This document shows, piece by piece, positions 16,951-25,460 of a stretch of DNA of 64,000 nucleotides; the stretch's first letter is position 1; the number at the start of each line of letters is the position of its first letter. The notes under the pieces are model-generated. The model made no database searches. It was given only the letters and a program-made list of their open reading frames with translations, and was not told the origin of the DNA. The stretch is taken from NCBI RefSeq assembly GCF_026790145.1, contig NZ_JALAMS010000018.1:248001-312000 (forward strand), read 5' to 3'. Source of the DNA: Bacillus_I endophytica_A (GTDB taxonomy: Bacteria > Bacillota > Bacilli > Bacillales > Bacillaceae_H). The position numbers and the translations under genes were made by a program.

Positions 16951-17261
16951 ATTTATAGCAAAGAAATATACCAACAAATAGTAGAATATTGGATTGTTTT
17001 TACATAAAAATGAAAAAGTTACTTTAACACTCTTTTTAAAATATGATGTGGATTCTATACGTGTAATATTATATTATTATATAAGAAATAGAGAAAGTGA
17101 ATTCTTGTTTAATTAGTATAAAACATTTATAATTAAACACATTTAGGTATGAAGATTCATATCTAAGTGTTCTCAAATTGAGCTCTAAAGGTTTTACAGC
17201 TTAGAAACGAAATCATCAAAAGACAACATTTAAGGGTAAATGTTTGAGAGGGGTTAAGAAA
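16951..17261. other. Leader region before the GltT-like gene
   Basis: More than 300 bases from the terminator to the symporter start. It is AT-rich, with no coding frame. ACATTTAGGTATGA and TCATATCTAAGTGT (about 17140-17173) form an imperfect inverted repeat of unknown role. TATATTATTATATAA near 17070 could hold a -10 box, but I cannot assign a promoter firmly. Confidence 0.35.
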
Positions 17262-18533
17262 ATGAAAAAGTTTGGGTTGGCTACACAAATTTTTGTTGGC
17301 CTAGCCTTAGGAATTGCTGTAGGTGCCATTTTTTATGGGAATGAAACGGCGATGGCAATTCTTCAACCAATTGGGGATATTTTTCTAAATCTAGTTAAAA
17401 TGATTGTTATTCCTATTGTCGTATCAGCTCTTGTTGTATCAATTGCTGGAGTAGGGGATATTAAAAAATTAGGTAAACTAGGTGGGAAAACACTTCTTTA
17501 TTTTGAAATTGTGACAACAATTGCTCTTCTAATAGGGTTGCTCGCTGCTAATTTATTTCATCCTGGTACAGGGATTGAAATGGGGAACCTTGAAAAAAGC
17601 AATATATCTTCCTATGAAGAGACTGCTCAGACAGAAGAGAAGGGAAGCATTGCGGATCAATTTGTGCACATTATACCAAGTAACATTGTGCAATCCTTAG
17701 CTGAGGGAGATTTACTAGCGATTGTCTTTTTCTCGGTCCTATTAGGCTTAGGCGTAGCGGCTGTTGGAGAAAAAGGAAAGCCTGTACTAAGTTTTTTTGA
17801 AGGCTTATTAGAGGCTATGTTTTGGATCACAAATTTAGTTATGAAATTTGCTCCTTTTGGCGTTTTCGCTTTAATTGGTGTGAACGTAGCGAAGTTTGGA
17901 ATTGGTTCACTAATTCCATTAGGTAAGCTTGTTCTTGTTATCTATTTAACAATGTTCTTCTTCGTTTTTGTTGTCTTAGGAATTATCGCTAAGATGGCAG
18001 GAGTAAATATCTTTGTCATTATGAAGATTTTAAAAGAGGAGCTTATCTTAGCTTTTACAACAGCAAGTTCAGAAGCTGTTTTACCAAAATTAATTGATAA
18101 AATGGAAAAGTTCGGCTGCCCAAAAGCTGTGACATCGTTTGTTATTCCAACAGGTTATACATTCAATTTAGACGGCTCTTCTATTTATCAAGCGATCGCA
18201 GCCATCTTTATTGCTCAAATGTATGGAATTCATCTGTCTATCGGAGAGCAAATCACTCTTCTACTCGTACTCATGTTAACTTCTAAAGGGATGGCGGGCG
18301 TTGCAGGTGCCTCATTTGTTGTTGTGATAACAACGCTAGGAACAATGGGGTTACCACTAGAAGGAATGGCTTTCATTGCTGGAATTGACCGTATTTTAGA
18401 TATGCTTCGTACATCTGTAAATGTAGTCGGTAATGCTTTAGCTTCTATTGTGATGTCAAGATGGGAGGGAAATTTTGACAAACAAAAAGCAGCAGAATAT
18501 ACGGCTTCACTTAAAAAGTCGAACGCTGCTTAA
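17262..18533 (+). CDS. gltT: Sodium/proton-glutamate (aspartate) symporter, DAACS family
   Basis: 423 residues from the ATG at 17262, with GAGAGGGG upstream; a TTG six codons earlier sits at the ribosome site and is less likely. Dicarboxylate/amino acid:cation symporter in the membrane, close to Bacillus GltT (KFGLATQIFVGLALGI start, LQPIGDIFLNLVKMIVIPIVVS). Family motifs: serine-rich TTASSEAVLPKL in re-entrant hairpin 1 (about 272-283), GYTFNLDGSSIYQ (about 299-311) that binds substrate and Na+, and TSKGMAGVAGASFVV in hairpin 2. Single gene with a terminator. Glutamate versus aspartate preference cannot be read from the sequence. Confidence 0.87.
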   Translation: MKKFGLATQIFVGLALGIAVGAIFYGNETAMAILQPIGDIFLNLVKMIVIPIVVSALVVSIAGVGDIKKLGKLGGKTLLYFEIVTTIALLIGLLAANLFHPGTGIEMGNLEKSNISSYEETAQTEEKGSIADQFVHIIPSNIVQSLAEGDLLAIVFFSVLLGLGVAAVGEKGKPVLSFFEGLLEAMFWITNLVMKFAPFGVFALIGVNVAKFGIGSLIPLGKLVLVIYLTMFFFVFVVLGIIAKMAGVNIFVIMKILKEELILAFTTASSEAVLPKLIDKMEKFGCPKAVTSFVIPTGYTFNLDGSSIYQAIAAIFIAQMYGIHLSIGEQITLLLVLMLTSKGMAGVAGASFVVVITTLGTMGLPLEGMAFIAGIDRILDMLRTSVNVVGNALASIVMSRWEGNFDKQKAAEYTASLKKSNAA

Positions 18534-18568
18534 AAAGAGCTAGATTCATTTTAATTATAGCGTGGACA

Positions 18569-18602
18569 AAAACCTTTACTCTAATAGAGTAAAGGTTTTT
18601 TT
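18569..18602 (+). terminator. Terminator after gltT
   Basis: AAACCTTTACTCT pairs with AGAGTAAAGGTTT around a short loop, followed by TTTTT. Confidence 0.85.
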
Positions 18603-18793
18603 GAACCCGTATTTTCAAATAACAAGAAGACTTAGAAAATGCGAGGTATAGAAACTTTTTTAATTTTAGTACTTCTAACCGTGTTTAATACATTCTTGCT
18701 TTGTTAGTTGTACAATATCCTTTAAAAGACTTTTTGAATGGTTACTAGACGGGTAAAGATTAGTAAAGAGAAAGGGGGAGAAGGGAGGAAGAA

Positions 18794-18982
18794 ATGAAAC
18801 GAACAGCTAAAGGTAAATTTGTGTTCGCAATCGGACTTCTTTTATTTATTATCGGTTTTGTTGGATGGATGAATTTTTTTGATCACAGTATTATACAAGA
18901 CAACGGAATGGTGAAATTTACAGCTATCTTAGGACTTCTTCTTATTCTGCTTTCTAATTTCTTAAGAAAGAAGGGAGCTTAA
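18794..18982 (+). CDS. Small two-helix membrane protein of unknown function
   Basis: 62 residues, ATG after a purine-rich GGGAGGAAGA site. Two hydrophobic segments (about 9-25, FVFAIGLLLFIIGFVGW, and 41-55) separated by an Asp/Asn loop, ending in basic RKKGA. Own upstream spacer and a strong terminator make it a real single-gene unit. I do not recognise a family. Confidence 0.65.
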   Translation: MKRTAKGKFVFAIGLLLFIIGFVGWMNFFDHSIIQDNGMVKFTAILGLLLILLSNFLRKKGA

Positions 18983-18994
18983 GTGAGCAAGAGC

Positions 18995-19044
18995 GAGAAA
19001 CGGGTAAAACCCTCTCTTTCTAAGAGAGGGTTTTACTCGTTTCT
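18995..19044 (+). terminator. Strong terminator hairpin
   Basis: A stem of more than 20 bp: GAGAAACGGGTAAAACCCTC at 18995 onward pairs with GAGGGTTTTACTCGTTTCT. The tail is only moderately T-rich; the long hairpin may also act as a transcript-end stabiliser. Confidence 0.75.
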
Positions 19045-19245
19045 ATTTAATTCACCATACAATGAAATGAATAAATGGTAAAAAATGTATTTTAATGGCT
19101 TTTAGAAGAGGAAAAGGTACTAGATTCTTATGGTAATAAATTACCATGTTTTCCATATTGAAATTAGGTTGACTTTTTAATGAAATTATGTAATAAATTA
19201 GTAATGTAAGTTTAATATTTTAGTAACACTTTAGGAGAAGTAAGA

Positions 19246-20351
19246 TTGAAAAAGTTTGGGCGCATGTTGCTAGCCCTAAGTCTTATAATGACGGTTATTA
19301 TTCCGTTTCAGCACGCAGACGCTAGCAGCAAATTTACAGACGTGACTCTTTACGAAAAAGAGATTAATTTCCTTGCAGATAAGGGAATTATTAATGGGTA
19401 TAATAATGGTACTTTTCAACCTGAAGCATCTATCAAAAGAATTCAAGCTGTACAAATGCTTCTGCGTGCAAAAGGAGTAAAGGATTTAAGCGGAGCTCCA
19501 GATCCGAATTTTGCCGATTTGAAAAAAGGCGATTACGGTTATGAGGAAGCAGCTAAAGCTGTTCAGCTTGGCTTTATTTCTAGGAAGCAAGATTCAAAAA
19601 CAGGCAAGAAATATTTTAATCCATGGGATACTCTTACAAGAGGGCAAATGGCTAAGGTTTTAAGCCTTGCTTATCATCTAAAAGGAACGACTGTTAGCGA
19701 GTTTTACGATGTGCCAAGCACAGATGGCTTTTACACATACATCAATGCATTAGCATACAATAACGTAACAACAGGTTATTCTAACAATACATTTAAGCCA
19801 TATCAGTCTATTTCACGTCAGCATTTTTCCGTTTTTCTAGCTCGTACGCTTGATTCTTCTTTCAAAGAAGAATCAAGCTTACTATAACAGGTGGATTAAA
19901 GCCAAATCCACGCAAAACGTACATTTATAGCTATCCGTTTGATGAAAATTATAGTGAAACAGTAAAGTATACAGGTACAATTTCTGGCATTGACAACTGG
20001 ACAGGCCGAGACACAGACGGAGATACGTACGATTATGCTTATAGCGAAGATACGGACGGCTTTATTGCTGGATGGCAAGACGGCTTTATTTCTTCGACAG
20101 TCCCATATCCGCTTAAATTAAATACAAAGTGGACAGATGATTTCTACGAAGATGAAGACCCTATTACATATGTGGTTACTTCAATGAACAAAACGATTAC
20201 AACTCAAGCAGGCATTTTTAAAAATGCAATTGAAATAAAAAGCAGCCTTGACACGTCTGAATACTATGTTCGAGGTGTTGGACTTGTGTTAATGCTTGAT
20301 ACTTCTGTCAAGCCGGCTGAAAAAATGCAAGAACTTAAAAAGATTTACTAA
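19246..20351 (+). pseudogene. Exported S-layer-homology (SLH) protein, split by a frameshift
   Basis: TTG start behind AGGAGAAG. Signal peptide at 1-26 (MLLALSLIMTVIIPF, ending ADAS), then three SLH modules: about 28-75 (FTDVTLYEKEINFLADKGII), 86-145 and 155-205 (ITRQ-like SISRQHFSVFLAR). These bind pyruvylated wall polymers, so the protein should sit on the cell wall. The frame stops at 19887 after EESSLL. The next frame begins at 19881 with TITGGLKPNPRKTYIYSY and runs about 155 residues to the stop at 20351 with no break. One added base near 19880 would join them into about 368 residues. A 31-bp palindrome lies exactly at the break. The C-terminal domain is unassigned. Confidence 0.75.
19848..19878. 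repeat. 31-bp perfect palindrome inside the SLH gene
   Basis: GCTTGATTCTTCTTT and its exact complement flank one central C. As RNA it gives a stem of 13-14 bp with a tiny loop. It ends two bases before the point where the reading frame changes. It is not followed by a T run, so it is not a terminator. Confidence 0.85.
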
Positions 20352-20354
20352 TGT

Positions 20355-20393
20355 GAAAAGCTAGTAAGAGGATTTCCTTTTGCTAGCTTTTTC
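20355..20393 (+). terminator. Terminator after the SLH gene
   Basis: GAAAAGCTAG pairs with CTAGCTTTTT across an 18-base loop, right after the second-frame stop. Its position supports the second frame as the true end of the gene. Confidence 0.6.
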
Positions 20394-20473
20394 GTTGGAT
20401 GTCAATATGCGTAGAAAAGAGCTTTGAAAAGGGCTTATTCTCATAAAAAACTAGCTTTTCTATCCATTCATGG

Positions 20474-20553
20474 TACAATACGAAAAGTAACTATTCTTCA
20501 TAAAAAACATAGAAAAATGGTTTCGCATGTGCTGAAACCATTTTTTATTTTAT
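20474..20553 (+). promoter_or_regulatory. Promoter and leader terminator (attenuator-like) of the helicase gene
   Basis: A -10 box TACAAT lies at 20474-20479. The transcript would run into a hairpin at 20513-20550 (AAAAATGGTTTC / GAAACCATTTTTT) with a T run, 30 bases before the helicase start and with no gene in between. So the gene has an intrinsic terminator in its 5' untranslated region. Anti-termination or autoregulation is inferred. Confidence 0.55.
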
Positions 20554-20580
20554 GAACGTAAAAAGCAAGGAGTGCTAAAT

Positions 20581-21963
20581 ATGAGCTTTCAATCACTAGG
20601 AATTAGTATAGAAGTATGTGAAAGATTAAAAGCAGGAGGAATTGTAAAACCGACGCCAGTCCAAACGAAAGCGATTCCTGCGGTTTTAAAAGGACAAGAT
20701 GTTATTGCAAAAGCGCAAACAGGAACAGGAAAGACGCTTGCATTTCTTCTTCCAATTTTAGAAAAACTAGATCTTGAAGATGAAAGTGTGCAAGCATTAA
20801 TCGTTGCTCCAACGCGCGAGCTTGCTCTTCAAATTACAGATGAGAGCAATAAGCTCACTAAGCAGCTTGGCTTGCCAGAGGCACTTGCTGTTTATGGAGG
20901 GCAAGACGTTGAACGTCAAATGAGAAAACTGCAAGGAAACGTAGGAATTGTTGTGGCAACACCAGGCCGGCTTCTCGACCATTTGCGCCGAGGAACGATT
21001 AGCCTGCAGAACGTTCGAACGCTTGTTTTAGATGAAGCAGATCAAATGCTTCATATTGGCTTTTTAAATGAAGTGGAGGAAATTATCGCTCAAACGCCAA
21101 AAAATCGTCAAACCCTTCTGTTTTCGGCTACGATTTCGGATGGAGTACGTAAATTATCGAAAAAACATTTAAAACAAGCTGTTGATATTACGATTAAAGC
21201 TGAAAAAGTAACGGTTAAAGAAATTAAACAGTTTATTATTGAAACAACAGACCGCAAAAAACAGTATGATTTATTAGAAACGTTAAAAACACATAGACCT
21301 TTTTTAGCCGTTATTTTCTGTCGTACAAAACGTCGTGCTGGCGTCTTAAATGATGCTTTAAAACGTAATGGCTACAAATCAGAAGAGCTTCACGGAGATA
21401 TTACGCAAGCAAAGCGTGAAAAAGTAATGAAGAGCTTTCGAAATGCAGAAATACAGCTTCTTGTCGCAACAGATGTAGCAGCTCGCGGTCTTGATGTAGA
21501 AGGAGTAACACACGTTTTTAACTACGATATTCCAGAAGATGCAGAAAGCTACATTCACCGAATTGGTCGAACAGGAAGAGCGGGTGGAAAAGGACTAGCG
21601 ATTACTTTTGTGGCTGAGAAAGACGAAAGAACAATGACGCTTATTGAAAAGGAAATTCGCTTTAAGCTTAAACGTAAAACAGTAGATGATGAGCCACTTC
21701 GTTCTCAACAAAAAAGAGCGCCTCAAGGGGAACGAAAGCAAACGAAAAAAGAACCGAAGAGAGAAGGAAAGCGTGAAAGTCAGGCCTCTTCTCCTACAAG
21801 AGGAAAAAGGGGCAAAGGAACAGACTCCCCAAAAAGAGGGCGGAAAAAAGAAGATAAAGGTGGCAGAAGCAGCCGCGGGAGCAGAAATGATCGTCAAAAC
21901 AGCTTTGGAAAAAACAGCGGCCGCAAAGCTGGAAAGCCAAGTCGTCCAAAACGATCAAGATAA
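20581..21963 (+). CDS. DEAD-box ATP-dependent RNA helicase
   Basis: 460 residues from the ATG at 20581, which has AAGGAG eight bases upstream; a GTG three codons earlier overlaps that site. It unwinds RNA with ATP in the cytoplasm (ribosome assembly or RNA decay). Motifs: Q motif KPTPVQTKAIP, Walker A AQTGTGKT (45-52), PTRELA, DEAD (151-154), SAT, and HRIGRTGRAG near 332. From about 370 to the end there is a disordered, strongly basic tail rich in Lys, Arg, Gly and Ser (GGRSSRGSRNDRQ) for RNA binding. It resembles CshA-like helicases but the sequence start (MSFQSLGISIEVCERLKAGG) differs, so no symbol is given. Confidence 0.88.
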   Translation: MSFQSLGISIEVCERLKAGGIVKPTPVQTKAIPAVLKGQDVIAKAQTGTGKTLAFLLPILEKLDLEDESVQALIVAPTRELALQITDESNKLTKQLGLPEALAVYGGQDVERQMRKLQGNVGIVVATPGRLLDHLRRGTISLQNVRTLVLDEADQMLHIGFLNEVEEIIAQTPKNRQTLLFSATISDGVRKLSKKHLKQAVDITIKAEKVTVKEIKQFIIETTDRKKQYDLLETLKTHRPFLAVIFCRTKRRAGVLNDALKRNGYKSEELHGDITQAKREKVMKSFRNAEIQLLVATDVAARGLDVEGVTHVFNYDIPEDAESYIHRIGRTGRAGGKGLAITFVAEKDERTMTLIEKEIRFKLKRKTVDDEPLRSQQKRAPQGERKQTKKEPKREGKRESQASSPTRGKRGKGTDSPKRGRKKEDKGGRSSRGSRNDRQNSFGKNSGRKAGKPSRPKRSR

Positions 21964-21968
21964 ACAGG

Positions 21969-22005
21969 GAGAACTTCTTCAATATGAAGAAGTTCTTATT
22001 TTTTT
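21969..22005 (+). terminator. Terminator after the helicase gene
   Basis: AGAACTTCTTCA pairs with TGAAGAAGTTCT around a short loop, followed by TTATTTTTTT. Confidence 0.87.
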
Positions 22006-22033
22006 AAAAACCTAAATGTGATATATTGGTTTT

Positions 22034-22687
22034 ATGAATAAAAATAAGAAAATAAAAAAAATTATTCGTCCGTCATTACGTGATCAAGTTTATGAAGGTC
22101 TTAAGTCAGCTATTATGACGCTAGAATTTCAGCCTGGTGAACGATTGCATGATCACCAGCTAGCAGAAGACTTTGGGGTTAGTCGCACTCCTGTGCGTGA
22201 AGCATTAAAAAGACTCGAAGATGAAGGTCTTGTTGAATCTTCCCCAGGATCTTCAACAAAAGTTGCTCCTTTATATAGCGAGGAGGCGAAACATACATTT
22301 GTAGTTGTGGCAGCTTTACATGCTCTTGCAGCAAGGTTAGCATTTCCATTCCTAGGAGAGGAGGAAATAAAAGAGCTCTCAGACGCAAATGAAACCTTTA
22401 AATACCGAGTGAGAGAGAGAGATGCTCGAGGTGCGATTGAAGAAGATTACCGTTTTCATAACGTATTTGTGAGAGCTTCTAAAAATCCAGAAATTGAAAA
22501 AATGCTCGCACGCCTTATCGGAAATGTATATCGGCTTGAGCTTTCTAAATTTAGCTCTGTAGAAGGGGAAAGTTCATATAGAGATCACCAAGAAATTATT
22601 GAAGCTGTTCAAAAAGGTCAGAAAGAGAAAGTAGAGAAGCTTGTTGAAAAAAACTGGCTCACTCTAGGAGATAAACTCGCTCGGTAA
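22034..22687 (+). CDS. GntR-family regulator, FadR/FCD subfamily
   Basis: 217 residues. N-terminal winged helix (about 14-75) with SLRDQVYEGLKSAIM and HQLAEDFGVSRTPVREALKRL, then an all-helical FCD ligand-binding domain (about 85-210) with RERDARGAIEEDYRFHNVFV and a metal-type histidine set (H143, H191 region YRDHQEII). FCD regulators usually bind carboxylic acids. It is 20 bases from a drug/metabolite exporter gene and likely controls it. Odd: no Shine-Dalgarno sequence precedes the ATG, and TATATT ends seven bases before it, as if transcription began at the start codon. Confidence 0.85.
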   Translation: MNKNKKIKKIIRPSLRDQVYEGLKSAIMTLEFQPGERLHDHQLAEDFGVSRTPVREALKRLEDEGLVESSPGSSTKVAPLYSEEAKHTFVVVAALHALAARLAFPFLGEEEIKELSDANETFKYRVRERDARGAIEEDYRFHNVFVRASKNPEIEKMLARLIGNVYRLELSKFSSVEGESSYRDHQEIIEAVQKGQKEKVEKLVEKNWLTLGDKLAR

Positions 22688-22707
22688 TAGAGCTAGGAGG
22701 AGATAAA

Positions 22708-23673
22708 ATGCGTCCTATTTTATTAGGGATTTTAGCTTCTCTCTTTTTTGCTTCCACATTTGTGTTAAATCGCTTTATGGAAGTAGAAGGAGGAAGCTGG
22801 GTTTGGAGTGCTGTGCTTCGTTTTGTTTTTATGATTCCATTTTTGTTGTTCATTGTCTATCGTAAGCGAAAATTATTTCACTTAATAAAAGAAATAAAAC
22901 AAAAGCCTTGGAGCTGGCTTTTATGGAGCACGGTTGGCTTTGGCTTATTTTATGCACCGCTTTGCTTTGCGGCTGCTTACGGTCCTGGGTGGCTTATTGC
23001 AGGAACATGGCAAATTACCATTTTATCTGGGTCATTATTAGCTCCACTTTTTTACGCAAGAGTTAAAAGGGGTTCAGAGTATATTTTAGTAAGAGGGCGT
23101 ATTCCATATAGAAGTCTTTTATTTTCTTCTTTCATTTTACTAGGTGTTGTATTTATGCAAATAGAGCATGCAACCGAAATTTCTTTACGAAGTATGATTC
23201 TGTGTGTTCTGCCTATTCTAATCGCTTCTTTTGCATATCCTCTTGGCAATCGTAAGATGATGGAAGTTTGCGAGGGAAAGGTAGATCCATACGAGCGTTT
23301 GTTAGGAATGACGATTGCAAGCATGCCATTTTGGGGTATTTTAACAATCTATGGACTCTTTGAAGAAGGAGTGCCAAGTGTAAATCAAACGGTACAGTCA
23401 CTTATTGTTGCGTTACTTTCAGGAGTTTGTGCAACAGCGCTTTTCTTTGCGGCAACAGACCTTGTGAAACATGATATGCAAAAGCTTGGGGCAGTGGAAG
23501 CAACGCAGTCATTTGAAGTTCTTTTTGCTCTTTTAGGAGAAGTTTTATTACTTTCGGCTCCGTTACCAACAGCTATTTCATGGATGGGGATTTTGTTTGT
23601 TGTCGGCGGCATGATGGCTCAAAGCTATGCTTCAAATAGAAAGATTAAAAAAGAACAAAGTTTATCTATGTAA
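22708..23673 (+). CDS. Multidrug-efflux-type DMT superfamily transporter
   Basis: 321 residues, ATG behind TAGGAGGAG. Ten hydrophobic segments in two repeats, starting RPILLGILASLFFASTFVLN. It fits the EmrE-related multidrug resistance efflux family of the drug/metabolite superfamily (AAYGPGWLIAGTWQITILSG, FAYPLGNRKMMEV, GAVEATQSFEVLFALLGEV). It shares a transcript with the GntR gene upstream, so its substrate or inducer may be an organic acid. No terminator is obvious after it. Confidence 0.8.
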   Translation: MRPILLGILASLFFASTFVLNRFMEVEGGSWVWSAVLRFVFMIPFLLFIVYRKRKLFHLIKEIKQKPWSWLLWSTVGFGLFYAPLCFAAAYGPGWLIAGTWQITILSGSLLAPLFYARVKRGSEYILVRGRIPYRSLLFSSFILLGVVFMQIEHATEISLRSMILCVLPILIASFAYPLGNRKMMEVCEGKVDPYERLLGMTIASMPFWGILTIYGLFEEGVPSVNQTVQSLIVALLSGVCATALFFAATDLVKHDMQKLGAVEATQSFEVLFALLGEVLLLSAPLPTAISWMGILFVVGGMMAQSYASNRKIKKEQSLSM

Positions 23674-23724
23674 TCCTTAACATGTACTTTAATAAAATCA
23701 TGTTCTAAAAGCAAAGGTGAAAAA

Positions 23725-24344
23725 ATGAATAAAAAGATTGCTATTATTGGCGGAAGAGGGACAGTCGGGAAAAAATAAGTAAAAAAGCATTAGAAAAAGG
23801 CTATAGCATCAAAATGCTAACTCGATATCTTGAAGAAAGTGGGAGTGAAATTTGCTTCATTAAGGGAGATGCTCGGAATAAAGAGGATATAAAAGAACTA
23901 ATAAAAGGATGTGATGCTGTTATTAATACTGTTGGACATCCTAAAAGTGAAAAGCCTTTTTATAGCACGGTAACTTCACATATTATACAGGGAATGAAAG
24001 AGCTAGGAATAAAACGTTATATTGTAGCGACAGGAGCGTCTTTAACGCTGAATGGGGATGAAAAAACATTTCTAAATCAAGTAGGCGCAAATCTGTTTCA
24101 ACTCTTTTTTTCGCCGATGATGAAGGAAAAAGAAAAGGAATACGAACTTTTAAAAGCAAGCTCGCTAGACTGGACGCTTATTCGTCTTCCTTTTGTTGTA
24201 GACAAGAAAGGAAAAGGACATATTAAAGTAGCGATAAAAAATATGCCAGGAAAAGTAATTACAAACGAAGATATAGCGAGTTTTTTGATTTCTCAATTAG
24301 ATAGTAAAAAATATATAAGATGTACGCCGTTTATCTCGAATTAA
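23725..24344 (+). pseudogene. NAD(P)-binding NmrA/SDR-like oxidoreductase, frameshifted
   Basis: ATG at 23725 follows AAAGGTGA. It reads KKIAIIGGRGTVGKK and then stops within a run of six A (23770-23775). With seven A the frame continues as ISKKALEKGYSIKMLTR and on to the stop at 24344. The rest is a Rossmann-fold protein: CFIKGDARNKEDIKELIKGC, DAVINTVGHPK, KELGIKRYIVATGASL, SSLDWTLIRLPFVVD. This is the atypical-SDR pattern of NAD(P)H-binding proteins such as B. subtilis YwnB. After MLTR the sequence goes directly to YLEESGSE and looks a few residues short. Substrate unknown. Confidence 0.75.
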
Positions 24345-24421
24345 TCATTGGTAATCTTATACTAGACATGATAAAATGGCGCTTACAAAAAGGTAAACTT
24401 AGATAGAAAACAGGTGAAAGT

Positions 24422-24718
24422 ATGGCTTTCGGTATTAAACGAAAAGAGTTAGAAAATTGGAAGAGAGTCGTTGAGGAGGGTGAAATTGCATTTTTGACCC
24501 ACTATTGGCTTGATGATCGCTTTCCAAACGCTAAAACGGTCACAAAAGTAGGCTGCAGCAATATAGAGCATTTAATCGCTTGGGGAGAGAAATATAATCT
24601 TCCTAAAAAAGCGATTGATAACCGTTCAGGGTACCCTCATTTTGATTTGTTAGGAGAAAAACAAATTGAGATTATGACAAAGGAAAACCGTCTAGATCAG
24701 CTTAAGCGATTTACATAA
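24422..24718 (+). CDS. yneQ: YneQ-like conserved protein
   Basis: 98 residues, ATG behind CAGGTGAAAG. The start MAFGIKRKELENWKRVVEEGEIAFLTHYW and the segment NAKTVTKVGCSNIEHLIAWG match, from memory, the short Bacillus protein YneQ. No function is established; I see no signal peptide or membrane segment. The conserved Cys, His and Trp residues suggest a small globular protein. Single gene between the broken SDR gene and a bidirectional terminator. Confidence 0.65.
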   Translation: MAFGIKRKELENWKRVVEEGEIAFLTHYWLDDRFPNAKTVTKVGCSNIEHLIAWGEKYNLPKKAIDNRSGYPHFDLLGEKQIEIMTKENRLDQLKRFT

Positions 24719-24756
24719 GTTAAAAGAACACCTGGTGGCAGGTGTTCTTTTAACTT
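24717..24756. terminator. Perfect bidirectional terminator after yneQ
   Basis: AAGTTAAAAGAACACCTG and its exact complement flank a four-base loop. A and T runs on both sides. The next 200 bases (to 24957) carry no plus-strand gene; on the minus strand an open stretch ending near 24757 encodes one hydrophobic segment but has no start. Confidence 0.85.
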
Positions 24757-24957
24757 ATAAGGAGTTTTTTGATTTTTGTTTAGCGCTTACATTTTTCTGT
24801 TTAGCAAGTAAGAAAAAAGGGAAGAGAAGAAGTAAAGAAACACCGACAACCTCAAAAAAAAAAGGGAATTTTTGTAGCTTAAAAATAATTATTAAAATAA
24901 GTTGAATTATCTGAAATTTCTGTTACAATATAAAAAAGGACAAGGAGTTGATTTCTT

Positions 24958-25161
24958 ATGAAAGACAATGCAGTTAATCCTTCTCAATCCCCTAAAGTAA
25001 ATGTTACGGACTCGCTTATTGCTGAAATGGTATTGGATCAAGCTTTAAACGCGTTTCGAGAGCAACAAATCCAAAAGGAAATCGACCAGTCACTAGAGAA
25101 TCAGAACAAAGAAGAATTTTTACGGTTAACGGAAGAGCTGAAAAATCTCTCTGCCGTATAG
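24958..25161 (+). CDS. IDEAL-domain small protein
   Basis: 67 residues, ATG 10 bases after AAGGAGTTG. The IDEAL motif core is seen in MVLDQALNAFREQQIQKEID and the helix that follows (QSLENQNKEEFLRLTEELKN). IDEAL domains are about 40-residue helical modules found in several short Bacillus proteins. This one lacks any other domain. Role unknown; a regulator or adaptor is possible. Strong terminator directly behind. Confidence 0.7.
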   Translation: MKDNAVNPSQSPKVNVTDSLIAEMVLDQALNAFREQQIQKEIDQSLENQNKEEFLRLTEELKNLSAV

Positions 25162-25176
25162 CTTAATAGATGAACG

Positions 25177-25211
25177 TTAAAAGAAGAAGCAACTCTGCTT
25201 CTTCTTTTTTG
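25177..25211 (+). terminator. Terminator after the IDEAL-domain gene
   Basis: AAAAGAAGAAGCA pairs with TGCTTCTTCTTTT around ACTC, followed by TT. Confidence 0.85.
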
Positions 25212-25377
25212 TATTGTTTTACATCATAACAAATAGGGTAAGAAAATGCAGGGGCTTGAAATTAATGGGAATAAGTTTGGCTAGGAAAGCTAACGATGAT
25301 AAAAAGATTCAATTTATTTATCATATGAAATTCTTTTCACATAAAGACGGTAAAATAGATTGCTAAGTTGAGCCTTT

Positions 25378-25405
25378 TTGTTTTACACTGTAAGAATGCT
25401 AAAAT
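25378..25405 (+). promoter_or_regulatory. Possible sigma-A promoter of the ThrE-type operon
   Basis: TTGTTT at 25378-25383 and TAAAAT at 25400-25405 are 16 bases apart. They lie 55 bases before the first exporter gene. Confidence 0.35.
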
Positions 25406-25460
25406 ATTGTAGCGCTTATTCTTTACTAAAAGCATACTAATCATTGTGGAGAGAGATAAA

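Noticed and set aside
19848..19878. The SLH-gene palindrome as a terminator
   Set aside because: No T run follows, and the frame after it is open for about 155 codons with its own terminator.
24778..24792. TGTAAGCGCTAAAC on the minus strand as a cre site
   Set aside because: Two key positions at the end of the consensus are wrong and the nearest gene start is not placed for CcpA control.
24757..24957. Minus-strand open stretch encoding one hydrophobic segment (FEVVGVSLLLLFPFFLL) and a basic tail
   Set aside because: It could be the last helix of a lost membrane protein, but it has no start and only about 50 codons, overlapping the upstream region of the IDEAL gene. Too little to call.
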